Source of the DNA: Rhyacophila brunnea | Lineage: Eukaryota > Arthropoda > Insecta > Trichoptera > Rhyacophilidae | Reading direction: 5' to 3' | DNA length: 64,000 bases | NCBI GenBank assembly: GCA_022495005.1 | Contig: JAGYXB010000051.1 | Location: 620,001-684,000, forward strand | The notes under the pieces: generated by a model | The model's database searches: none | What the model saw: the letters and a program-made list of their open reading frames with translations, nothing else | Told to the model about the DNA's origin: nothing | Translations under genes and position numbers: made by a program | In this document: in pieces, positions 23,191 to 33,644 of the stretch | Layout of the letters: each line of letters begins with the position of its first letter | How positions within the stretch are numbered: position 1 is the stretch's first letter

Positions 23191-24060
23191 CTTTCTCAAA
23201 TGCTATACGACATTTTTATTCTGTTACAATACGTACCTACATAATATATTAGATACCTCTTTATTGACCACATAAGTTATATTATTACATTTACTTACTT
23301 TAATATATTATTTCCCTACTTTATAATAGTATCGCACGCCATCCAGAATTGTAAAATGTAAATAGAAAAGTAGTATGTTGTGTGCGATCTGATGGTTAGA
23401 ATATCGTAAAACAACAGGACACATTCATTGTAAGCGCCATGAGTTATCTTCGGGGTGTGACTTTTTCAATTAAAACTAAAACATTTATAACGGTTTTACG
23501 TACCTAAACAATTTTATTATGGTACCCTTTCATATAATATTATAAACGCTATGAATACAGGTGCGTAGTTATTATACCTACTAGTGGCAAAAGGTACCTT
23601 TTGAAGGTAGGTAGGCTGTGGTAGGTAACTGAAAAAAATCCATGTTTCCAAGATTTGAATTTTTAATTTGTTCATCTTTAGTAAATTTTACTGAACAAAA
23701 ATATTATACTTTACTTTTTATAATAGATAACAAGCACTAAAATAGATATAAAAATAATAGAAAATTCTACTGTCTCGGTAGATTAGCATTTTGTTGATCG
23801 ACTCCAGTGCGAAAAATATCAAGCTTTTATACCTATAGCCTCAGGTTTTTAAATTGTGTGCTTGTGTTTCTTACAATACGTGTGTCTTCGTTTGTATGTG
23901 TTGTATGCGTGAAATGTACCAAATTAGTCAAATCCTTTCTTACTTTGTATTATATATAGACTTTTAGTATTACTGAAATTAATACGATCCATCTGATTCA
24001 CTAAATCGACCATAAATTTATAAAACATACCTACAAAACTGATATTATTTGTAGACTGTG
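23191..24060. other. AT-rich DNA, no gene recognised
   Basis: A small GC-richer patch at 23560-23640 (AGTGGCAAAAGGTACC, AGGTAGGTAGG) has no clear partner. Nothing else is recognisable. Confidence 0.35.
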
Positions 24061-24580
24061 GCGTCTAATTCCAAAAAGCGATAAGTCCACATTTGGTCAA
24101 AATCGAGAAAAAAATACGCACGTATTCTTTGTAAAACGCGACATAACCCTACGAAAAAAAATATTTTAAGTTTCGATTTATTACAAAAAGCGCCAAATCC
24201 GTGTTTCATATTATTTAAAGCTTGGTTGATTTCGCGCGTGTTTACGTCAACCAATAAGGGAACGTTTAATATTGAAAATGGCGTCTCCCATGCTGCAGCA
24301 TCTGGTAAACTCATGACAGTGCCACGGAAATATGTGCCTTATGAGGAGTAAATTAAAAAGTGAGATACAAATAGCGCTAGGTCCAATTTTATTTTGCCTG
24401 TATTTATTACATTTAAGAGTTTATCGGCTAAAACAAATTGCCATATGGTTCTAATTTCGACATAGAATACGACGAAAAAAATAATCTCACGTTAAAACAG
24501 ATAATTGAAGCTTGAAATATAAAAACGTTGTTTCCCGAAAATATTGAATTGTGGACTTGTCGCTTTTTGTAATTAGACGC
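24061..24580. mobile_element. 520-bp MITE with 32-bp inverted ends
   Basis: The left end GCGTCTAATTCCAAAAAGCG continues to AAGTCCACA. The right end on the other strand reads GCGTCTAATTACAAAAAGCG and continues to AAGTCCACA. A third, internal version of the motif, TTACAAAAAGCGCCAAATCC, stands at about 24181-24200. No target-site duplication is certain. The minus-strand frame at 24045-24314 runs through the left inverted end and is probably chance. Confidence 0.75.
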
Positions 24581-24788
24581 TTTGACTATAAAATAATGAA
24601 GTTATTATTTAAATACTTATTCATGTAAATATGTTATCGCCTAGTGTGGAATCTTTGCCGCTGTTACCTTTAAAAAATGTTATATTACTATTTTAGTATC
24701 ATGGAAATAGTCAAAACGCTGATCAAAAGGCCAAATTGTGAAATCACAGTCATAATATACTTAAATTGTATTATTAGTATATGTATAA
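24581..24788. other. No gene recognised
   Basis: Short AT-rich spacer. Nothing recognisable. Confidence 0.3.
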
Positions 24789-24853
24789 TTCACTGATTCA
24801 CTGATTCACTGATTCACTGATTCACTGATTCACTGATTCACTGAATTCACTGA
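24789..24853 (+). repeat. Minisatellite, 8-bp unit
   Basis: TTCACTGA occurs seven times in a row without error. A further unit follows with one extra A. The array ends exactly where the truncated retrotransposon begins. Confidence 0.95.
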
Positions 24854-26198
24854 TTATGTGTCGTCAGTACTAGATAGAGGCAGCCAGGTTGACTGTTCTT
24901 ACAATGATTTCTCGAAGGCATTTGACAAAGTCGATCACGATATTCTAATGGAAAAGCTCCAACTTATTGGATTGTCGGATCGATTTTTGAAGCTATTCGG
25001 GAGTTATTTTAGGAACCGTCAACAATACGTTTCGTACGGCCTTTATCAGTCACAGACCTTTTACACATTTTCTGGTGTCCCCCAGGTCTCAAACTTAGGG
25101 CCATTGCTGTTCACGATTTTCATAAATGACATAGCATTGGTAATTAAAAATGCCATGTTTTTGTTGTTTGCTGACGACTTGAAACTCTTCATGGAAGTTG
25201 TCACCTTGGACGATTGTCGTCAACTCCAACTTGATATAGATAATATATTAGATTGGGGCAGGCGTAACAAACTGGACTTCAATATTGATAAATGCAATGT
25301 TTTATCGTTTACTAAAGCCTCACGAGTATTGTTTTTCCAGTACTCGATGCATGGCAGAGTTTTCTCGCGAATATCATCTGTAAGAGATCTTGGAATTACG
25401 TTTGACGGTAAACTAACGTTTAGTGGTCATATAGATACCATTTGTAAAAAGGCGCTAAAGATTTTGGGCTTTGTCTTGCGTACTTCCCGGGTCTTTTCGG
25501 ATGTTACGGTACTAAAAATTCTTACTCCTTAGTTAGAAGCAGACTTGAGAGTGGGTCTGTCGTTTGGGCCCCGCATCAGTTGAAGTACGGCCTTATGGTG
25601 GAGAGAGTCCAAAAGAAATTTTTGAGACTCCTTTACTTTCGGCTGTATGGATATTATCCGTGGCTCTATCCGACTGATTTTCTCTTAGGGATGCTTACAT
25701 ACTGTAGCTTAAAATTTAGAAGGGATCTTTATTTAGCTACATATTTTTTCAGACTTATACGCGGCGTAAATGTGAACTCTGCCATTCTTGGTGGTGTTGG
25801 CTTGTGTGTCTCTGATAATTACCTTAGGAATCGAGGGCATCCGTTGTTTGTTCTCGCACGGTGCAGAACTAACCTGCCATTAGTAATGCCAATTGGGAGG
25901 GCAATAACCATGTTTAATGAAATCGCTTCAGATATTGATATATTCCACTTACGTGAGGGTGAATTTAGGTGGACGTTGTTTTTTAATTTCTTAAAATAGG
26001 GTCTGCTTAACTCATCCGGTGTACTTCCTTGTACCTATATACTTAATATTTTTTGTATTTACACATTGTGTTATGTACATAAAACTGTTTTAAATTTGTT
26101 TCTAAATGTCATGTTGTGAACGTCTTAAACTTATAATTTGTAATGTCCACAATATGTAAAATAAATAAATTGAAATTGAAATTGAAATTGAAAATTGA
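24854..26198 (+). mobile_element. Non-LTR retrotransposon NLR1, 5'-truncated copy
   Basis: From TTATGTGTC onward the sequence matches the longer copy at 60487-61811. In one stretch that I compared by eye (about 215 bases from 24900) I counted about 15 differences, near 93% identity. It ends in the same A-rich stretch followed by (TTGAAA)n at about 26169-26198. Everything upstream of the reverse-transcriptase middle is missing. No target-site duplication is visible; the left flank is the 8-bp minisatellite. Confidence 0.9.
24855..25999 (+). pseudogene. Reverse transcriptase fragment of NLR1 (ORF2 3' part)
   Basis: The first open part (24858-25532, 224 codons) covers the palm of the reverse transcriptase: SYNDFSKAFDKVDHD, then GVPQVSNLGPLLF, then the catalytic LLFADDLKLF at about 25164-25193. 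After a small deletion near 25520 a second part (25580-25999, 139 codons) covers the C-terminal region, with NLPLVMPIGRAITMFNEIAS. The PQG motif usual in this family is PQV here, while the copy at 60.7 kb has PQG. No start codon of its own is expected. The product would reverse transcribe element RNA, but this copy is dead. Confidence 0.85.
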
Positions 26199-26239
26199 AT
26201 AATCATTTAATGATGATGTATAATGAAACAAAAATAATG
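26199..26239. other. Spacer
   Basis: Short AT-rich spacer with nothing recognisable. Confidence 0.3.
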
Positions 26240-26352
26240 TTATAATATGATATTTTCTACAAGCCTAGGCTTTGAGAAAATTCCATGAATATATTGTGAC
26301 CTCACCGGAATCGAACTCGGAGGCACCAAATGAAAGGCCAACGCCTCATAGA
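26240..26352 (-). repeat. SINE-C, tRNA-derived, copy 2
   Basis: Read on the minus strand it gives GAGGCGTTGGCCTTTCAT, then a B-box AGTTCGATTCC (26307-26317), then GGTGAGGTCACAATAT and a TTTTCTCAAAGCCTAGG motif. This is the same layout as the copy at 11515-11665. Its single GTCACAAT serves as an empty-site comparison for the MITE insertion at 37426. Confidence 0.65.
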
Positions 26353-26754
26353 TATATATTTATAAACATGCCCTTTATGACTGCAATCTAATAATAATAT
26401 AATTAAGTCACAACACCAGTAAACAAGGACGATTCATTACTTTGTAGGACCATTTTATGGCCCAAGCGTGCGTTGTAGCACTTCACGCTTCAGGAGGTAG
26501 GTAATTAGTATATTGAATTTTTGTTTGCATTTTAAAGTGTAGCATACTAATTTGTTAAGTGTGCAACTGTGACAATATCAGACTATCGTCCATCCACCAC
26601 TGTTTTATTAAATGATTGCGTTATGAATAAAAATTTCCCCTCATTTTTGCATTCACTACAAGAACGCAATATTATTAAGGAATGCTTGGCCTATATAATC
26701 TGTATAAAAATCGATTTTATGAAATATTAGAGGATGGCTTTATTTATAAAATAG
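26353..26754. other. No gene recognised
   Basis: AAGCGTG and CACGCTT, 13 bases apart near 26465, could form a small hairpin. Nothing else is recognisable. Confidence 0.3.
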
Positions 26755-27245
26755 AAATACTTTGGACCCACGTTGGTCGCCAGTTATAGTATATTTTATT
26801 TATAAAATAGACAAACACTAAACTTCACAGTTCACAGAGATTAATCAACAATAAGAGAGAATACTTCAAACGGTACACGTAGACAGATTAACAAGATAAG
26901 ATTACTTGCTCGACCAAATAACCAGATGAACTTGCCAAAGGATTAGTTCAGTCCAAGTAGGTATCACATTTGACAACTAGATACCACACTTAGCACTAGA
27001 AACAAATTTTGATAGTGTAAGGTGTTTAGTCTCAAAATAGAGGACCTGTATGATCAAAAGCGTCAGAGTTAATCAGACTAAACTGACTGGCTGCAAGACT
27101 GTGAGAGATATCAATTATTACGGAGTCAACATAGAGCTAAATCCTAATCTGTCTACATAGCGCTTGCGGCATCCAGTCAATGGGCCGCGCTATCTATGGG
27201 TCTCTTTTAGAAGTCACACCGCTAGAAAAAATACTATTCTGTAAG
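26755..27245 (-). repeat. Possible LTR-retrotransposon relic (primer-binding-site-like motif)
   Basis: On the minus strand, TGGCGACCAACGTGGGTCC at about 26764-26782 resembles a tRNA primer-binding site next to an LTR in Gypsy-type elements. The adjoining 26783-27245, of mixed composition and with no reading frame, could then be a degraded solo LTR. TTTATTTATAAAATAGA flanks the motif on both sides as a short direct repeat, which is not explained. I found no second LTR and no gag or pol. Confidence 0.3.
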
Positions 27246-27492
27246 TTCTCATGCTGTCGTTTAAACATTGTTCACAGCCGTTGATTTTAGCAGCTATTTT
27301 GATGTTTCAGTAATATACATTGGCATGCTACATGCATGGTTATTCATCAAAATATTTTAACTTATTATAGCTTGCTGTATTTAGCCTTTTATAATAATCT
27401 TTGTATAATAATTGACGCAATCTTTCTAACTTTTGTGTGTAAAATCAACTCAATTTTTCGTAAATACCAGTAGCGAATGGTAGAGTCTTAGT

Positions 27493-27525
27493 TTGGTCTC
27501 CCGGTCTCTCTGGTCTCTCTGGTCG
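27493..27525. repeat. Short tandem GGTCTCTCT array
   Basis: About three units of GGTCTCTCT-like sequence run into GGTCGGGCGATCGG. The motif resembles the GGTCTCGAGACC region at 28017-28028, so this may be a stray piece of the neighbouring foldback. Confidence 0.5.
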
Positions 27526-27573
27526 GGCGATCGGTAGCGATGTATGAAAACATATAACTATGTATTGAGCGCT

Positions 27574-28045
27574 GCCACACTAGGCGACCAGTCGCCGGCA
27601 GCCACGCCGCGGATATAACGTATTTTTGCATACTTGCGTGTACATTCATTATTATTATTATTATTGGCTGCCTCTCTGGTCGCCGGCAAGTCGCCCGAGT
27701 AAATCACCCGAAGAGACCAGCTGCGCGACTGCAGCCCTATGTTCTAACTGGTGATATAAAGTCACCCGACGACATGACGTAATTGTGACGTCAGCCAATA
27801 CACGCTCGAGGCAAGCCGCCCAACACACACTGCTCACCATAGATATTATTATGCTGAAACACCTATTTGTGTATGGTGACAATGAATAACGCCACTATTT
27901 GACTAGCGTTATTATCTCGAATGCTATTATCACTCCGGTAGTACGTCACAATGATGTCATATGACGTCATGTCGACCGGGCGATTAGAACTCGCAAGTTC
28001 TAACATAGGGCCCCTGGTCTCGAGACCAGAGTCGCCCGGTGTGGC
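27574..28045. mobile_element. GC-rich foldback element, 472 bp
   Basis: Terminal inverted repeats GCCACACTAGGCGACCAGTC and, on the other strand, GCCACACCGGGCGACTCTGG bound it. Imperfect inverted similarity continues inward: CCCTATGTTCTAAC and GACATGACGT at 27735-27780 recur inverted at 27975-28012. TGACGTCA-type palindromes occur at several places. GC content is far above the surroundings. No protein is recognised. The 73-codon minus-strand frame at 27661-27882 is probably chance. Confidence 0.65.
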
Positions 28046-28403
28046 TCGACACTTAAACCTTGCCTAGACTAAACCATAACAGCAGAGGTAATATTATGTA
28101 GAGATTCGACAAAAATAATGCACACTTTATTATTCATATCAAATCATAGTAGATAAAAAATATTCTTCAATTATGTATGATTTAATGGCATAATTTTATA
28201 TATCTTATAGATAGAACAATGCTTTTTATCCAAAATCTATTATGGGTTGATTTAGGAATGATTTAAAAACTAATCCATACCATCTGCAGTTTGTATTCTT
28301 ATTTCAATGAAAACAAAATAAATAATCATGACTGATAAAGTTTATTATGCACTATTTATGACAGATTTCATCAGCCTATCGCTACCCTTTGCCACTGGTG
28401 TAT
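28046..28403. mobile_element. hAT-like MITE family M1, copy lacking its left end
   Basis: The right end, read inward, is CAGTGGCAAAGGGTAGCGAT then AGGCTG, matching both ends of the copy at 32285-32764. AAACCATAACAG, GACTGATAAAGTTTATTATG and CACTATTTATGACAGATTTC follow the same order. The left end is replaced by the foldback at 27574-28045, directly adjoining. Confidence 0.65.
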
Positions 28404-28961
28404 GCATTCGTTTTAGGTAGATTAATCATAAAAGAAACTGCGTATATCATAATTATGCAAAGAAATCTGATGCGCACTCGTGATGCCCATCAAGTACCAA
28501 GTTATCAAGGTAAGAAGTTTGAGCCACGACCAATTCCAAGCCTGACGTAATGACGTTTCGTGTACAGTATATTCTCAGAGAGACGAATCACGAAAAAGTG
28601 TGCGTCTCTCATATTATATACCTATGGATTCGATTCCAGTACCCGATATAGTAGCTAAATTTACATTATATGTATCGCTATGTAGCGTGTATTTTATTGG
28701 GAAAAAATACTATCCATTCTTAATACATTCAAGTCTTAAGTTTGTCAAAAATGGAATCGACTATTGTGAAAATGCTTTCCGCTTTTAATATAAGTGGGAA
28801 TAAATACTGTGAATTTTGTTACAAGATTTGCTTTCATACATTTATAATCCGTCTTTTAAAGAAGGTGGTATTCAGTTTTATCTAATGACTTAATATTAAA
28901 TATAAATGTTTTGGCTAACATCAATGTACAAAGTTCTTTCATATTTTCACACACTTTCGAG
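28404..28961. other. No gene recognised
   Basis: A 62-codon plus-strand frame at 28600-28788 has no recognisable feature. The rest is AT-rich. Confidence 0.3.
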
Positions 28962-29102
28962 CTATACACCTGCTTGTGAAAAAAACATGTCTTTAATCGA
29001 ATTCACGGGAGGAGCGGTGCCGTTTTCAATTTGATCTTTTTTCCTCTCCGAGGCGAGATATGTTTCCAAACGAAAACAGATAGCGCCACCGTCGGCCGCC
29101 AT
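28962..29102 (-). CDS. Candidate first coding exon with YY1/Pho-like start context
   Basis: On the minus strand an ATG at 29102-29100 lies in AAGATGGCGGC (29105-29095), the known YY1/Pleiohomeotic site that often overlaps start codons. It opens a 46-codon frame beginning MAADGGAICFRLETYLASER that ends at a stop at 28964. The block 28990-29130 is GC-richer than its flanks. I see no convincing splice donor and no protein family. A plus-strand frame of 73 codons (29031-29252) overlaps and is an equally open reading. It may be a promoter-proximal exon, or chance. Confidence 0.25.
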   Translation of the reverse strand: MAADGGAICFRLETYLASERKKDQIENGTAPPVNSIKDMFFSQAGV

Positions 29103-30569
29103 CTTGTTTCGTTAATTCCCGAAGGTGTTTCGCAGACTTCTCTACTCAGAATAAATCCATGTTATACAATAGATACAAGGAGAGATAAAAGCGTTCTCGT
29201 GAATATATATTCCGGTGATAGAAGAAATATTTCAAACGCTCCTAGACACTAATGGTAGTGACACAATATCTCAAAGTTACGTAGACAGGAGTAATGCATC
29301 TTAACTGTAAAAGATGTAAAATATCTACATACAAACACATATATATATATATATTCAGTGTCTCTAATACTAAACTAACAGAAATACAATGGATTAAGCT
29401 AAAAATCAGTGGCTGTATCCAAATAAACATACAAGTAGGGTTTCACCCTCTGGTGACCCTCGCCCTGACTACCAACAGAATCCTTAATCTTCTTTCACTA
29501 CATGTAAAAAATGAATTAATGGAATATTTATGTTCTATTATCTCTAAAAATAAATCGACCACACCCATTTTTTACACTTTTACCTTAAAACCGCCCACGA
29601 AGAAACTACAAGTGATGGTTTTAGAACGATAGCATCATTAACAAAAAGGTTAGTTGTTTTCACAGACATTTGCAATACCAAACCATTTCCTGATTATAAT
29701 ATAATGTATTTTTACCGCATTGGCACATGTGTACCAAATTTAAAATTTCTGGATGTACGGGAAGTAGGCAACAATTGGGCGTGACTGAAGAACTTAACAG
29801 AAATATGTTACTAATTTTTTCTCATCTTTTTTTAAAATCTAGAGTAGGGTAGCCTCCCATCAAGGAGTCACGTGCTCACACTAGTTATTTGATTCAAGTA
29901 TATGGATCCAAGAAATTGGCGATGAACTAACCTCTTTTTAAAAAATTCTTCAATACACACCGTGGAGATACCATACCCTCCATCGTGATGCAGATGTGGT
30001 TATTTACTATTTTATTGTTTGTAGTACAAGTCTACAATAACTTGTAATATAACACTTAACTTCATCAGTATGTTTGTTTTGCTATTATTTTAATTATTAT
30101 ATATATTTTTATTTAAATTTGAAGTGTATAATAAACAGATAATTGTTTACATGAAATGGCTGTTAACCATTTGATCAGCTTATTAGATTCTCAAGTCCAT
30201 CCGAACTTCAGTTGGGCCGATTGGCTATTGCAACCAGTTTTCCACGAGTGCTAACTATATACCAATTAATACATTTGATAAAGTTTATTTTGGTTCCTTG
30301 GCCCAGTCACACATTGACTTAACTGATTGAACTTAACCGATAAAATTGACTTAACTGCGATATAGTTATAAATCAAAACTTGGCGCTATGTTGTAACTTT
30401 GTTGGCGAGACAGTGAAATAAGTGAAAAAGTGCCTCTTGCATATCTGCTGATGCGTCATTTTGGTATTAAACTTGCTCTATGTCTAGTGAACTGTGTTGC
30501 TTATGACACCAGCTGATTTTAAACTAAACTGTTACATTCGAGATATGTGCGGAGGTAGGTACATTAAAT
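29103..30569. other. No gene recognised; (TA)n at 29338-29354
   Basis: The plus-strand frame at 29294-29632 (112 codons) starts in the (TA)n run and has no recognisable domain. The rest is AT-rich with no motif. Confidence 0.35.
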
Positions 30570-30735
30570 TACATTGAATTCAGTGGCCCCACCAAACCAC
30601 ACCCGGTCTTAATCGGACACATCACGGAACCCTACGTTTAGATGTGAAGCATCATTTTTATTTGTATTACTGTAAATGTCTCAGGACCAGTTGCCCAATA
30701 CTTAGGTCGCCATGCACTCAAATGAGCTTTGACTA
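30570..30735. repeat. Dispersed repeat R4, copy 1
   Basis: GTCTTAATCGGACACATCAC, CCCTACGTTTAG, GTGAAGCATCA and TGTCTCAGGACCAGTTGCCC match the copy at 52310-52475 in order. The class is unknown and there is no frame. Confidence 0.55.
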
Positions 30736-30969
30736 TATTTACATGACTTTAGGGTGTCCATGGGAGAGATGACCACGTAGAGGCAATATTACAAATTGTA
30801 GTAAGTAACAAATTAAAACTAATACAATTACAGGTATTTTGTGAATATCAGCAAAATCACATCGACATATTTGACGTATTGCAGTTGAGACGACCCTTAC
30901 GCCACGGTAAAAACAATATATAAAATTATCATAAGCGGGATTTAAACCAGAAATCTGCAAACATATACG

Positions 30970-31408
30970 CAAAAACTCGTGACATCGTCGCCGGAGAACT
31001 GTAGTGGGACATCTAAAAAACATAGTATTGAGATATTGAGGTTTAAAGAAACTTTTTATTTTGTATTCTTAGTAAACTTGTTAATCATATCATAATATAT
31101 TTATAAACGAAATATTTAAAGAAAATCCAAAGGCATACGACCATTATATTTCGTCAGTAACATATTTTTATTTAATTGTTTGAGTGCTATAGTAATACAT
31201 GAAAGTTATTTCAGTTTAACATTTAACATAGTGGGATTTTTTATTCAATCTTATAGTGGTATATTTATCATACAAATAAATTTTACTAGTAAGACCAAAT
31301 ATCTCAGTATAACACTTAACACTATGAAAAATAATGAATTTTATAAGCAGATAAAAAAGATGTTTTTTAGATATCCCACTACAGTTCTCAGACGACGACA
31401 TGATCAAG
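30970..31408. repeat. Inverted repeat pair sharing a peptide-like segment
   Basis: The arms are 30970-31022 and, inverted, 31358-31408. The shared core is TTTTTTAGATGTCCCACTAC continuing to AGTTCTC. Both arms in their own orientation read MFFR-PTTVLRRR. Similarity stops on both sides, except for a loose AATATCTCA match. It may be a MITE with short arms, or two copies of a coding piece. Confidence 0.5.
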
Positions 31409-31579
31409 TAAATGGTGCTAACTTTTCCTGCGACTTTCTAACTGTATGTTGTAGTAAGTTTTATTCCGATATTTACAAGTCGTGTATTTACGTAAAAGTT
31501 TTTAAGTAGAATCCATTGAATACACTCATTTTATTGTTTAAATCAAATATTATGTGTCTGTTTTGGTGGGTTATAGGGT
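31409..31579. other. No gene recognised
   Basis: AT-rich. Nothing recognisable. Confidence 0.3.
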
Positions 31580-31743
31580 GCGGTGTGCGAATCAATTCGT
31601 AATAACCCGCGGGACGTCGCCGGCGTCGGCTTCGGAAGCGATTGCAGCACGAGGCGTCGCGACGTGAATACTCAAAAAGCTGCCGACGAAAACGACGGCT
31701 TCGGAGCACTTTGATCATACCGCAGCAATGGCCATGGAACGGT
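31580..31743 (+). promoter_or_regulatory. CpG-rich island, candidate promoter and first exon
   Basis: I count 24 CpG pairs in about 163 bases (31580-31742) within strongly AT-rich flanks. Near the right edge GCAGCAATGG gives an ATG at 31728 in a good context. The frame MAMER then reaches GTGAGT at 31744-31749, a strong splice-donor match, followed by a T-rich intron-like stretch. This could be a first exon on the plus strand with a very short coding part. A minus-strand arginine-rich frame (31488-31718) is probably a composition effect. No TATA box is evident. Confidence 0.35.
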
Positions 31744-32284
31744 GTGAGTTTTTTTTATTATTGGTGGAAAATCAGAGATGGTAGTAAACTGAAAGCATTT
31801 CTTATTTAGACCGCGCGTGTTTAGACCCTAGATTAGAGGACATACGAACATTCGTAGTTATATGTGTTTATAAATAAGTATAATATTATTTTTCTACATG
31901 CTGAAATTTTTTTTTTTTTCTAATTCGGAAAAACCTCAGCAACATACCTATCATAGAAAATACCCCTATATTATTTTTTGTATTGCATATAATATGTACT
32001 TATAACTACGTTATATTTTTTTTATCGGTACTCTATTAGAAATACATTTTTTATGGAAACGTAGTGGATATTACAGAATATTTGAATATTATTCAAGAGG
32101 ACCGTGACCCGAAAAGGTTAAGAACCAATGCACAGACCATTTATTAAACATACACAATTTTTAAATAAAAATTAAATATTAAAAAACTGTATTGCTATTT
32201 TTAATTACTATGAATCATGTAATTATGTTTGCAAATAGCAAAAAATATCTAGGGCCTATTATTAAATCATACTTTGATAGTATG
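31744..32284. other. AT-rich DNA, no gene recognised
   Basis: Nothing recognisable. If the candidate donor at 31744 is real, this would be intron. Confidence 0.35.
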
Positions 32285-32764
32285 CAGTGGCGAAGGGTGG
32301 AGATAGGCTGTTCAGATCCGACATAAATAGTGCACATTAAACTTTGACAATCAAATGTATTCATTTTCATTGAACTAAGACTACATGTCATGTTGACGGT
32401 GTTTGTTATTTTTTTTAATTCTATTAAATCCTGTGTAAACCATACTATAATTATAATAGATAATAGTCAAAAAATATCCGTCTATCTATAAAATATCTAA
32501 ACTTATGTGTAATACAGATTCTTAAATCAACAAAAACAAATAAGTATGACTAAAAAAGTGCGCACTATTTTGGCGGATCGCCCATAGCATGCCTAAACTG
32601 TTATGGTTTGGTTGAAACAGGGCTTAATTGATTCTTTTAAACTAACCAGCACCATCTGCAAATTGTATTCTTAGTTCAATGAAAATAAATAAGTATGACT
32701 GGTAAAGTTTAGTGTGCACTATTTACGTCAAATCTTAACAGCCTACCTCCATCCTTCACCACTG
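32285..32764. mobile_element. hAT-like MITE family M1, complete copy
   Basis: Both ends read inward as CAGTGGCGAAGGGTGGAGAT and CAGTGGTGAAGGATGGAGGT, each then AGGCTGTT. The inverted similarity extends about 100 bases, including AATAGTGCACA and TTCATTGAACTAAGA. CAGTGG-type ends are usual for hAT elements, but I could not find the expected 8-bp duplication. Related copies: 19880-20235 and 28046-28403. No coding capacity. Confidence 0.75.
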
Positions 32765-33247
32765 CTTGACAAAGCGATTAAAATTAATTTTGAGATTTCC
32801 TCCTTTTACATTATTTTCAACAACAACATACAACAATGATTATCCACATTGAGCTTATTAATTTATATTATTTTTAACCTTCATTATGGGTATTGTAAGA
32901 GTGAATAATATTAATTCTTGATGACAAATAAACAATTGCCTGTAATGAACAATTGATATATTTGAGTATTTGACATAATACGCTTTTCTATCATTAGGCC
33001 TCAGATATATAGTATTATATATTATGAAATACTAGGAATGAAATGTAGATCTAAATATTTGCCTAATAATGTGTCAAATTGCGATAGTCCCCCTTATAGT
33101 AAACTTCCACTGCTAATAAAACGTACCAACTTAACGAACGTGTGTTGCCTCATTTAACCCGCTAAATCCGTGATTATACTTCCATCATTAACAAGTAGTA
33201 ATAAAAAAAAATTCTTAGTTAATTTTCTCATAAAGAACCTGATAAAA
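32765..33247. other. AT-rich DNA, no gene recognised
   Basis: Nothing recognisable. Confidence 0.4.
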
Positions 33248-33249
33248 TA

Positions 33250-33610
33250 TTTTTTTTATTCAACGAATAAGACAGAAGATTTGAGAACGTAACATTCTAC
33301 ATAATGAATATACATAATTTGAAAATATCTCAGATTACTCTCATAGATTTTGTCCATTTTGAGATAAGTATTAGAAAGTACTTTTAAATATTCCTTCTTT
33401 ATAAGCCGATATAAAATGAATGAAGTGGTTAATTAACTAAGATGCGCCCGTAGCTTAGCCAGCAGATACAGATTCAAGTCCCGCCGGGTGTTTTCTACAA
33501 AATGATTTTTTTCTAGTGTGTATATGCATGAGATGTTTTCAAATTATTTATATTCAACATATAGAATGTTACATTCTCAAATGTTGTGTCTAATTCGTTG
33601 AATAAAAAAA
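33250..33610. mobile_element. tRNA-bearing foldback FB2, copy 3 (complete ends)
   Basis: Both termini are T-rich, then ATTCAACGAAT, and continue as inverted copies for about 50 bases with GAACGTAACATTCTA. TA stands outside each end (33248-33249 and 33611-33612), which would fit a Tc1/mariner-type duplication. Only one tRNA-like gene remains, at 33445-33494. GCGCCCG can pair with CGGGTGT as an acceptor stem. An A box (TAGCTTAG) and a B-box relative (GATTCAAGTCC) are present, but the anticodon arm is deleted, so it cannot decode. Confidence 0.75.
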
Positions 33611-33644
33611 TAATTAAAAGAGTTTATTATAATTAACTGTATAA

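Noticed and set aside
24045..24314. 89-codon minus-strand frame as a transposase fragment
   Set aside because: It runs through the terminal inverted repeat of the MITE and has no catalytic motif.
24789..24853. CRISPR-like array
   Set aside because: The units are 8 bp and directly adjacent, with no spacers; it is a minisatellite. The DNA is also clearly animal-type.
33445..33494. tRNA gene
   Set aside because: The acceptor stem can pair, but the anticodon arm is deleted and it lies in an FB2 foldback.
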